DNA of 64,000 bases from positions 16,696,744 to 16,760,743 of the forward strand of contig NC_060248.1 of assembly GCF_921293095.1 (NCBI RefSeq), read 5' to 3'. The position numbers were made by a program, and so were the translations under genes. The stretch's first letter is position 1. Every line of letters starts with the position of its first letter. The notes under the pieces are model-generated. The model was not told the DNA's origin and did not search any database. It saw only the letters and a list, made by a program, of their open reading frames with translations. Shown piece after piece: positions 10,532-20,426 of the stretch. This DNA comes from Ischnura elegans. Lineage: Eukaryota; Arthropoda; Insecta; Odonata; Coenagrionidae.

Positions 10532-13187
10532 CCCTAGTAGCACAATTTGTGTTCAGAGTATGCTCAGGGCATTTTCAACACATATGTAAGATGTGTTCAA
10601 CATAATTTGAGCACATGCTGAGCATATGTAAATGTCCGGCAAGGCATATGCTCAACATATGTTCAACACAAGTTTTCAACATATGCTCAGCATGTTTTCC
10701 ACACATGCTCAACATATGTTTTTAACATATGCTCAGCATATTACCCACTTATGCTCAACATATGTTTTTAACATATGCTCAGCATGGTTTCCAATTATGC
10801 CCAACATATGTTTTTAACATATGCCCATCATTCTCCCAAAATATGCTCAGCATACCCTAGTGAAAATATCTACAGGATTTTTTTCCCAATAGTAATTTGA
10901 CAATGGGAAACATTTGTTTCTATAGGAAATTTTTATGTTCCTACAGGAAAATTTTATTTTCCCATAGGAACCTAAAATTTTCCTATAGGAACAATCATTT
11001 CCCATTGTCAAATTACTAAAGGAAAAAGAAATCCTATGGAGATTTTCACTAGGGTGAGGTTGCATCCATTTATCCCCCTTATGAAAAGTATTCCCTTACA
11101 ACCTTGCAATACCTATAGATGCACAAATTCTCTCCTTTTTACCGCTCCTGCCTTCCACTGTGGACTTAGGGCATGATGTCAGACCTACACATTGCATTCA
11201 CTCAAGTTATCAGATTAGCACTTTAAATTGAAAATGTTTAATCATTAATACAACTAAATTTGGTCAAGGATTTGAAATCGCCAATGTTAATTTAAAATTT
11301 ATAAATGATAAGCATTCGACAGAATAAAGCATTGATGGTACTGATTATCATGTTGTCTAACCCTTCAACATCCTCTTTAGCCCTGTCATCGTACAGCTCT
11401 CACCAGCTCCACTGCACATGTGCATCTGAAAGCATTACACTCCACACTGCTAGATTACAACGTACGAAAGATTGAACGAACAAGGAAAAGGGCTAAGGCA
11501 TGTTTTAGTAACATTAATAAGAATATTGATACATAGGTGGTATCATGAGCCACTATAATGCTTTAGCCCAAATTATTTGTAATTATTAAAGTCTACTGCC
11601 ACTTTATCCTTTGATGGAGCTCCTACGGAATATGTAATCAATTGGTAGATAATGGATTACATAGGATATAATAGGAGAATCAAGTATGAAATAGTTCTGC
11701 AATTTGATAATGAAGTAGATTTATTCTAATAAAAAAACATAAGCATTTAACATTATCAACAAATATTTCAATCCTATTCTTTTCCTTGATTTCTCTCAGT
11801 CTTCTTCAGGCAGCACGACCATCGTAGCCACTCCCCAGTTAACTCAAGAAAGGCAAATTTATCAGCACTGCTAAACATAAGACAAGAGTGGAGAGCATCT
11901 GTAGATTAAAATAAACAGAAATCAATATTTATCCACTAAACAAGCACTAAACAGCAAAAAATTATTACTTCTTTAACCTGAAAATGGTGAATATTGACAT
12001 CTTTCATGAATGGTAAATTAACATTAAGTTGCAAAATTTAAAATTTGCATGAGACAGACTAAGGAGAGGAAGTAGCAGTAAGGGAAGTATTGCATCATAA
12101 GTTCACACAATATGTAATGTAAAAGTTATTCATGTCAGCTAGTGTATATACATTGGTCTTAAATATCAATAATCCTACAATACATTTCCATGTAAGTCCA
12201 TCAACATAATACAATTATTGAGAGCTAGATGAAGATAATACTAATAGATTAGTGAGGTCATGAACATTTTAAGACACCGATTCATTTCCATGCAAGAGGG
12301 TGCGAAGTTCTTCAAAAAATAAAAATGTCATTTTTTTGCATGACTAAACAGACATTTCTCATTAACAGATTTTGCATTGCTTAAAATATGTAATGAAATA
12401 TGGAAAGCAAGAAAACTATGATGAACCTGAGAGTATCATGTTTAACAGAACAAACGGTTCAATTGACAACATTAAATTTAATTCCACTATAATGTGGAGC
12501 CTTATATTCCATAAAAAATCGCTTAAGATACACATTATGTGACTTTGGTCTCTAATTGTCCATGAAATTATAAATACCAATGCGCATATGGTGTATGTCT
12601 TGAAATCCGTGAAACCCAAGCAATATATATGCCAGATTTGGCTAGTATTTGAGGCACGAACCACAGGAATACTGTAGATACTGCAAATAAACTCGATTAT
12701 TTTTGTCCCCTTACTTCTGAGTGAATCGCCTAAGTGCTAAAGTAAATTTTTAGTAATCTGATGGAAAAACTAACGATAGTACGTATCATGCACTCCTTTT
12801 GAGCCATCCCCATGGGTTACCCATGCCAATTCTTTGTTTCGTTCCCTCACATCAGAGTGCAACTGTGTTAACATGATTCCTAGTCGAGACTACTCATATT
12901 TACTGTTAGCACTTCGCTGCGACAGTTATTCACAAAATAAGTTCGTTAATGATACTTGGTTACAAATTAGTTAATTATGCCTCAAAATGATACCATGAAA
13001 GAGAGGGCTAATTCATCATCCAGCGATTAGTTTAGCATTCATGAAATGGTGCTGTTATCATAATTATATGGCCTTGTTACAATATTAGCATGAACAAAAA
13101 AAGAGTATGTTGTGCTAATGTTGTGTGCAAAACATATTTCCCTGACATAATCTGAGCATATGCTCAACATTTCTTGTGCTACTAGGG
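10532..13187. mobile_element. 2.66-kb inverted-repeat element with CCCTAGTAGCACAA ends and GCTCAACATATG words
   Basis: The left end CCCTAGTAGCACAA is matched by the complement of the right end (TTGTGCTACTAGGG, 13174-13187). TT flanks both sides (10530-10531, 13188-13189). From 10550 to 10850 variants of GCTCAACATATG and ATGCTCAGCAT recur about twenty times; a single copy (GAGCATATGCTCAACAT) sits beside the right end. The rest (11055-13080) is AT-rich with no reading frame I can assign. A smaller element (10855-11054) is inserted in its word array. Confidence 0.8.
10855..11054. mobile_element. 200-bp inverted-repeat element with CCCTAGTGAAAAT ends and TTCCTATAGGAA words
   Basis: The ends CCCTAGTGAAAATATC and, complemented, CCCTAGTGAAAATCTCC. 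The sequence folds almost end to end, with repeated words TTCCTATAGGAAAAT, TTCCCATAGGAA and TTCCCATTGTCAAATTACT. Flanking dinucleotides are TA on the left and TG on the right, a possible mutated 2-bp duplication. It is nested inside the 10532-13187 element. Confidence 0.8.
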
Positions 13188-13571
13188 TTGTAGAGACTCC
13201 CTTGATAAAGCTGTTTATAATTGAGCGTCAATAACTTGACAAGGGAGATCACCTTCGCCTATCTACGTGCACTCATATTTGGGCAGGAAAACGGATACAG
13301 CAGGAAGGACGGAAGAGAATTGCATCAGAAAAAGATGCGTTAATGAACAGGAAGGAGCTTATCAAATGATCGTTACGTAAGAGTTTAAATAAAAGGCTAC
13401 TGAACAGTTTGATCTGGGGTGTAGCGCTTTACGGTACGAAACATGAACTAATAGGAAGGAGGATGAGTAAAGACTGGAGGCGTTCGAGATGTGGGTAGGA
13501 GGAACGACGAAGTGCATATGACATGGTGGGTGAGGAGAGGCAGCTTTTAGATGAGATACGAAGCCATGGTA

Positions 13572-13820
13572 TGGCGTACCCAGGATCAAAACTAGGGGGG
13601 GGGGGGAGGACAAGTCATGGTTGTTCAAGTTGAAGGTAAGATTTAATCATGGAAAAGGTGAATGAAATCAACATTTTAAGGAGACTGTAATAGCTCTTTC
13701 TTAGTTTTTAAAATTGTTTGCTTGAAAAAATATAATTTTCCTTAAAGACATTTGCGATGTTTGCTTCTAGGGGGGGGGGGGCAGCTGCCCCCTCCTGCCC
13801 CTCGCTGGGTACGCCCTGGA
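13572..13820. mobile_element. MITE with GGCGTACCCAG ends inserted in the non-LTR remnant
   Basis: The left end TGGCGTACCCAGG and right end complement TCCAGGGCGTACCCAGC, each followed internally by a long G-run. The flanks are catggTA and TAcgaagg; the paralog at 57.7 kb lacks the insert (ggTAcggagg), so the target duplication is TA. Confidence 0.8.
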
Positions 13821-13836
13821 TACGAAGGAGACAGAA

Positions 13837-15193
13837 CCCTAGTAGAAAAAAGTGTGTTCATTCAGTGTTCTTTTTATGTTCATTTAATGTTCAAATTGTG
13901 TTCCTTCTATGTTCACCGAATGTTCACTTTATGTTCTTTTTATGTGTTTTGTGACAGAAAGAACATAAAAAGAACACAAAATGAACACTCGTCTGTGAAC
14001 ATAAAAAGAACATAATTTGAACACAAAATGAACACTTTTTTGAACATCAAAAGAACACAAAATGAACACAAAAAGAACATTTTGTTGAACAACAAAGAAA
14101 AAGCTTTCACGGAAGTCCCATCAATACCATGAACACTTTCACATCTTTGTGAATCAGATGTCAGTGTTTGGATAAATTTCAAATCATTTTATTTCCAGCT
14201 TTTTTATTAGAAACGAACTTATTAGTAGAAGCCAAATGCTCAGGCCTTATCCCTGATTAGTATGCAATAAAGTACATATTGAGAGTGTTTTCAGGTGTTC
14301 CTTGATTGCATTCTCGGATCGTTCAATGTCCATTTTTTGATGATATGCCTTCATTTTGGGATAATTTTCCCGGAAATTCATTATTTTAAATTTCTAGAAA
14401 TATTATGGAAAACTGCTAAAAAACACAGTTTTGTGAATTTCAAGATGGCGAAATTCAAACTCATTTTTGGTAGACAAAGTCTCCAAAATCATCTGTATTA
14501 CTTGTTTTATGTAAAGCTACTTGTCATGACACATGAACTGCAGTTATCCACAATCACCTCCAAGGAATGAGAATTTTTATACTGGTTTATTTTAAAGAGC
14601 AACAAAGAAAAATGTTCATTTTGTGTTCAACATAGTGAACATAAAATGAACATATAAAAAAATGTTCAATTTGTGTTCACCATGGTGAACATAAAATGAA
14701 CACAAAGTGAACATAAAATGAACGCATAAAAAAATGTTCATATTGTGTTCACCATGGTGAACATAAAATGAACTCAAAGGGAACACAAAATGAACTCAAA
14801 GGGAACACAAAATGAACATAAAGAAAAATGTTCATTTTGTGTTCAACATAGTGAACATAAAATGAACATATAAAAAATGTTCAATTTGTGTTCACCATGG
14901 TGAACATAAAATGAACACAAAGTGAACATAAAATGAACACATAAAAAATGTTCATATTGTGTTCACCATGGTGAACATAAAATGAACTTAAAGGGAACAC
15001 AAAATGAACATAAAGAAAAATGTTCATTTTGTGTTCACTGAGATGAACATAAAAAGAACATAAATTGAACATCAAAAGAACACACCAAGAAATTGGTGAA
15101 CATAAAAGAACACCAAAAGAACATCAAAAGAACACTTGAACACTGAATGAACATATAAAGAACACCAAAAGAACACAATTTTTTCTACTAGGG
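13837..15193. mobile_element. 1.36-kb inverted-repeat element with CCCTAGTAGAAAAA ends and TGTTC/GAACA words
   Basis: The ends are CCCTAGTAGAAAAAAGTG and, complemented, CCCTAGTAGAAAAAATTG. It is flanked by AA on both sides (13835-13836, 15194-15195). The paralogous sequence at 57.7 kb has a single GACAGAAGGTA, so a 2-bp target duplication is supported by an empty site. The left 260 bases and right 590 bases are arrays of TGTTC-type and GAACA-type words 8-12 bases apart. The right array contains two ~200-bp tandem units (from 14606 and 14824), each with TTCACCATGGTGAA palindromes. The middle (14096-14600) is non-repetitive and non-coding. Confidence 0.85.
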
Positions 15194-15460
15194 AAGGTAA
15201 GGATAGAGCAAAACTGAGCGGTGAGGGGATGTTGAAAACAGCGTTAGAGGGTGGAATGCTGGATAAACGAGGGGAAGGAAGGACGAGAATATTTTTTAAA
15301 TATTAAAGAGTTTTTAGATAGAATGAAAGAGAGTAGGTTTTATTGTTAATTGAAAAGGGAAGTCCACGAAGGGAGGGGAGAATGCCTGAACACTCTGTAA
15401 ATACTCCATGGAAACCTAGCTTAATCGGAAGAATACTTTAATAGTAACAATGTGCACTCA

Positions 15461-16029
15461 ATGATCGCGTTCCCCGTCGCGCCTGCTCGCTTAAAGGATT
15501 TTTCACTGGTCATTCTCTTTCCACTCGTCTAATCGACAGCGCGCTTTATGAGGAATGTGTCACGAATGGAGTGAAGGTATTCCCTAGATAGTGAATGTGG
15601 CGCAACCGGGGATGATCTTCCGGGCGCCCTTCACCCAACCACGGATCCTGATATGCCAACCTACTTCAGACCGCGACGCGACGCGCTCTATGACGCGCGG
15701 AATAACAAGGCGACATATCCCATGGAAACATGTTTATTTACTTAAGCCGTGGACTCAATAAAATAGGAATTCAAGCTGCGCGATTCGTTAAATACTGCTT
15801 CGAGTGAACACAAAGCGTTACACTATCCCCAAATATCGTGCAACTACCCCATGCACATTTTTGGATTGTATTCACATAAAGGCGATGGATAAAGTGAAAT
15901 ATCTGAGAATTATGATAACTTCGAACCTATAGTGGGGAACACATATATTAAATATGTAAATATCTATGCAAACTAGGATTCGTAAAGGTTTGTTGCAGGA
16001 AGATTTTCGGATGGAAAGTAAACATGTGG
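15461..16029. other. Unassigned sequence
   Basis: GC-richer than its neighbours around 15470-15720 (several CGCGC, GACGCG). No gene supported. Confidence 0.3.
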
Positions 16030-16530
16030 TGCTATTTTGCACTCGCCAAACCACACGTTGAATATTCAGCGAGTATGTGGGATCCGGCGAAACGCAGTGG
16101 CGGACACAGAAAAAACTCAAGGGAGGTGGGGGGGGGGGGGCGCAAAAGATAACTTGAGATAGGTACCTTCACTTTGATCGTAATAAAAATAATCAAATCA
16201 CATGCAAAGTTTATGAACGTTTTAAATGAAGTGGTTATACACGTATACAAGACAATGCTATCTTATGATATATATAAAAGTTACAATTGTGGCTCTGCTA
16301 TATTTGGCAATTCAGGCGGTCTCGCAAAGGGGGGGGGGGGGGCCCCTCTAAGCCCCCCATATATATCCGCCACTGGGCGAAAGAAACACTTAATCTGTGA
16401 ACTTGATAAAATACAAAGGCAAGCTGTGCGATTGCTACGAGCTACGAAAAACTGCTACGAGCGAACAAAGATCGTCCCACAACGTCTTCAAGAATTAGGC
16501 CGGGCCGCTAGATACTAAGAAGTTACTTGT
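16030..16530 (+). pseudogene. Non-LTR reverse transcriptase remnant (CR1/Jockey-like C-terminal segment) split by a MITE
   Basis: Before the insert the frame reads PHVEYSASMWDPAK and after it KHLICELDKIQRQAVRLLRA, TKNCYERTKIVPQRLQELGR. This is the usual region after the RT palm (EYASxxWDPxxKxxIxxLEKVQRRA). The 16095-16375 MITE separates the two halves. Confidence 0.75.
16095..16375. mobile_element. MITE with CAGTGGCGGA ends, hAT-like
   Basis: The left end CAGTGGCGGACACAG and right end complement CAGTGGCGGATATAT, each with an adjacent G/C run. The flanks are GGCGAAACG and GGCGAAAGA, an imperfect duplication of 7-9 bases. The interruption of a continuous RT frame confirms it is an insertion. 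Confidence 0.75.
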
Positions 16531-17379
16531 TTGGATAATTGTAATATTGTTTGAGCAAATCAGAATAGATCCAGAGCAACCTAGAGAAAATCATCGAAGA
16601 ACCTCACTATATATCTTTACCGACATTATCAATAAACAACGTTCTGCCGAACAGATAGATATGGGAATTCGCTTTTCCTTCGAAATACGCGGAACTTCGA
16701 TAAAGTCAACGTTAGACTCATCTCCTTTTTGCGTCCTTCTCTTCCTTTATTTACTACAGGTGTCCTGGCATCCTCCCACACTGCTATTGAGACGAAAGAT
16801 GGAAGTATACCGAAAAATCAGATTAGTTTGATCCTTGAGAAAAATATGGACACTAATTTTCAGAAACAGCTCAAGTGACACCAGGAAGATAAAGTTGTGT
16901 GTTACGGAGAGGTTTTCAGCGAAAAGTAACGTCGGGAACCTTGACGAAGAATGTAAGGAAAATCTTGGAAAATTTTTGCGCGAGATTAAGTTATACCTTA
17001 TACCGAAAGTTATACCTATCCAGAAATAATTTTTTGTAGGGGAAAATTCTGGGGAGCGTAGGCTCGGGTAGCCGTGTGGAGAGGGGGGATAATAGGGTTC
17101 ACTTCTTTCCTCAGTACCTTGGGTGGAATTCATAAATCTTGTAGATAATGCGTCTAATCATACAAGTATCTTTTTGATGACCTTCGATTATGAAATCGAC
17201 ATATTCGGCTTTCTCTCGGTGAAACTTCATGCTGAATGAAGATAAAACAACCGCTAGAGTACTCGAGAATGACGCTTTAGCGTCGAAACGCGTTGTTCCA
17301 GCAAAACATTCTGTGAACATTTACGGCGGTTGTTTATCTTCTCTCATTTAATAATCTTTAATACCATTTTAGCCCTCCA
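16531..17379. other. Unassigned sequence
   Basis: Short frames on both strands without recognisable domains. No gene supported. Confidence 0.3.
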
Positions 17380-17492
17380 TGAATAGAGATGGGTGACGGG
17401 AAATGGCAGATGGAAGTCGGTCGGAGGAAGAGGTGGAAAACGCAAGACATGGCTACAGGATGAGGATGACGAATTGAAGGCAGTGGGAGCAA

Positions 17493-18414
17493 GAGAGTAC
17501 CCAGGATCATAACTACCCATACAAAAAAATCTGTGCTGTGACTGCACTAAATCTGCACTGTAACTGGACTAAACTCTGTGTTTAGCACAGTCACAGTACA
17601 CATTTCTGTACTAGACTGTACTATGGCAGCTAGAATTTGAGAAGAACTGTACTGTAACAGTGCTGGATCACTGTGCTTGAACTGTGCTAGAGCTCATACT
17701 GCACTGTGACTGGGCTGGGTAACATGACTGGAACTGTACTATGGCTCACACTCTACTGTGACAGGGCTAGATAACATGACTGGAACTGTACTATGGCTCA
17801 AACTCTACTATGACAGGGCTGGACTTTCACTAGTCATTGACGGGAGAAAGTATTTCTTGTATTATTTCATATTACGATCAACTACCATTTCCATGAGAAA
17901 ATGAATGCGTAAATTATATAAAAAAAATTTATGTTGACATTGCTGCGGCAATGCATAGCTCCAGCTTGCTTATTATTTTAGTAAAGTATGGTAGGGGGGG
18001 GCAAGATCAAGTCTAGGGGGGTTTATTTTAGCATGGAAAAGGTGAATGAAACAAACGTTTCAAGAAAATTATAACCGAGCTTTATTAGTTTATGAGATTA
18101 TTTCCTTGAAAAAACAGTTTTAATTTAGTTACATATCTTATACCTACTAGTGCATATCATTTTTCGTGGGTTTGAAGAAAATGTGTTGAATACTTACGTT
18201 TCAATTCAGTACTGATTTTGCTTAAAGACTTTTGCGATTTTTGCTCCAGAACTTCTAAAACTCACAATTTTGAACCATTTATCTTAAAATTCCGCAAATT
18301 GCTAATCTCGCACCTACAGCTTATCCTGGTGGGTATACCATACCCCCAAACACACACGTATTAGGAACACCTAAACCTCCCCCAGCCTTTATTCCTGGCT
18401 GCGCCCCTGGGAGG
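17493..18414. mobile_element. Chimeric MITE: GTACCCAGG left half, CAGGGGCGCAGCC right half, with a nested insertion
   Basis: The left part (GTACCCAGGATCATAACTA, then GGGGGGGCAAGATC and the GTGAATGAAACAAACG-type interior) matches the GGGCGTACCCAG family at 7860 and 13572. From about 18250 to 18414 the sequence switches to an inverted half of the CAGGGGCGCAGC hAT MITE family (CTTATCCTGGTGGGTATACC ... CCTGGCTGCGCCCCTG). Element 17516-17991 sits inside the left half. A decayed non-LTR fragment precedes it at about 17380-17492. Confidence 0.65.
17516..17991. mobile_element. 476-bp element with CCCATAC/GTATGG ends and CTGTACTG/CACTGTG words
   Basis: Left end CCCATACAAAAAAAT, right end GTATGG, flanked by TA on both sides (17514-17515, 17992-17993). 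The host MITE copies at 13.6 and 7.9 kb read ACTAGGGGGG uninterrupted at this point, so the empty site is visible. The first ~320 bases repeat CTGTGCTGTGACTG, GAACTGTACTATGGCTC and GACAGGGCTGG variants about twenty times. The terminal repeat is short and imperfect. Confidence 0.7.
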
Positions 18415-19758
18415 ACGTATTAGGTGCGGGGTCGTAAATACATATTAAGAGAAAACATCGAAAAAAGAACATAACCTAGTGAGATGGGTGGATTATCATT
18501 TTCTTCACTAGTTTACCTGAGACACGCATCTTCTCCGATTATATTTTTGCTTTAATGGAACATATGTAAAAATATTTTTATACTAGCGGATTGATAATTT
18601 CTCATAACATAATGGTTAATTTAAAAAAAAAACTAAAACATCAAATTAGTCACAGAAACGTATGGATTTTATTTACTCACAGATTTTTATTTTTAACTGA
18701 TCTAGCGCTCACGCCCACCCTCCCCCGACATGTCTTCACGCCGCCCACCCCATTCCTGCTCGAACGGTCTTCTCTCGCGACGTATTACTCTTCTAAAATT
18801 TATGCTATCATGAATTGTTTCAGTGTTTCCCCGTACATTGTGCATATGAAGGTCTCTAGGTGTCGCCGAAACGTTGTAGAAAACAGACCCGGGAATCCCG
18901 GGTCAGTATTTGAAACTGACCCGGGATCAGTTAACCGTAAGACCTCATGCCATCATTTTGAAATTCTCAGGGAAGTTAAAGCAGAATCAGGAGCACCATC
19001 CAGTATTTCCTAGATTTCGGAATCGAACTTTCCGTTTCCGTCACTCGGAATCGCTTTTATGCAATCCACTATGCTAAATTTACTGCATTGTTGAAAAGCG
19101 TTATAATGCCTTTGCTGGCATTAACACTTCAACTGGTTTCACCTATAACTTTATTTAATTCCCAACTCCGTACATAATCATCCATTTTCCATAATTTTTA
19201 GTGCACAAACCGTGCCAGTATTGCAAATTACTAGTGACTTCTTACCAGCCTCTGCAGCACAACTTTTGCGGTAAAAATATTCCATAACTTACGAGCTGGC
19301 ACATCACTTTCCGATTCCGAGAAACGCAAAATCATTTTCCGACACCCTCTGTCAGTTCGGCCGCTCTCGGACGAGTTTCCGTGAAGGAAAGTTCGGATAG
19401 ACCTTCGTCACAGAGTACTCTGTGCCTTCGTGGAAGGCTCATTCCGAAATTATGACGTCTTTCCGAGAACCAACCACAAACTATCCGAGAGATTGCCTTA
19501 GTGGATAGGGCTCAGATAGAGTCATGTTTTCCTGCATCTCAAAATGGAAAATTTCACCTTGATATATGCTTTCCGGTGTAATTTTGTGTACTTTAGATAA
19601 GGAAAAATGATGAAAAAGATCTACTCCAAATACTCTGGAAATATGATAGCGTAACTTTTGAATGAGCTTTACGTCGACAAGTGAGAGTCAGGTTTTCTTC
19701 CTAGGGTGGGAGGGGGGAGGGAGGAAAGGGCAAGGCACTACAAGGCAGGCGTCTATAA
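18415..19758. other. Unassigned sequence with local word clusters
   Basis: There is a small GACCCGGGAT/ATCCCGGGTC cluster at about 18886-18930. A TTCCG/CGGAA and TCTCGG/CCGAGA-rich stretch at about 19016-19500 is reminiscent of the word-filled elements, but I could not define inverted ends. No gene supported. Confidence 0.35.
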
Positions 19759-20426
19759 ATAGGGTAGTTTCCTTCATCAAAGAAAACGAAAGGCATTGAT
19801 TGCGTTTCGTTACCCACCATTAGTGTATTCATAATACTCAAATTATTTGGTTTTTGAAATACCGGTTTTGACGAATGGCAATGGTCCATTTTCATCCTCA
19901 TTTGAAATAGGCCAGATTGGCGCCCATGCGATTCCACTCCACGTGACGTCACAGGGACCTAGTTTCTTCACGAGAGGATAGGAGTTATACATCGTCTGAG
20001 GTTACCAATGCATGCATGAGGCACAGAGCTCAGGGAAACATGTCTTAATAATCACCTATTATAACTGTCTTAGGTTGGAAAGTTTTCTTCGTTTGATAAG
20101 GTATTAATAAACCTTTTTTAAGCCAAGCGCTACCAGCCAGCAAGGTACTCAGCTACCCGCTAGCATCCTGCGTCCTATCAGCGCTCAGAGCCTCGATCAA
20201 GGTCACCTCACAAGGCGGGAGGGGGAACCAGAAATGCGTCGCACGGACTTTTTCCCATCATTCCTACTTACGCGTCGCGTTTTCGCGCGCTTGAAAATTT
20301 TCACTTTTCATTTAATCGCGAAAAATAGATATCGTCATTTAAAAATCTAAAAGCGTGAAATACGTACTCCAGGAGTAATAATCTTTCGATTTAGGCAATA
20401 AAAAAATAATAGGAAACCACCCTATT
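19759..20426 (+). mobile_element. 668-bp interspersed element with AATAGGGTRGTTTCCT ends, copy 1
   Basis: The ends AATAGGGTAGTTTCCT and, complemented, AATAGGGTGGTTTCCT. The whole element recurs in inverse orientation and equal length at 38964-39631, sharing for example CATGCATGCATGAGGCAC (in inverse) and the GGTATTAATAA segment. No coding capacity recognised. Confidence 0.8.

Larger units (their letters stand above)
13310..15460 (+). pseudogene. Non-LTR retrotransposon 3' end (reverse-transcriptase tail), split by two insertions
   Basis: The fragments 13310-13571, 13821-13836 and 15194-15460 join into one collinear sequence paralogous to the minus-strand copy at 57463-57990. The shared order is GAACAGGAAGGAGCTT, CGTTCGAGATGTGGG, GGAGACAGAAGGTA, GAGGGGATGTTGAAAA, then the 3' tail CCTTAATCGG..GAATACT. 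The encoded type is the C-terminal LYGAETWTLRKEDERRLEAF segment. Many stops and frame breaks are present. Confidence 0.75.

Noticed and set aside
13940-15075. Frames encoding MFFLCSFYVH-type repeats
   Set aside because: They are translations of the TGTTC/GAACA word array, not proteins.
13837-15193. A CRISPR-like array of short repeats
   Set aside because: Repeats are 5 bp words at irregular spacing in both orientations in a eukaryotic transposon; there are no spacers of constant length and no cas genes.
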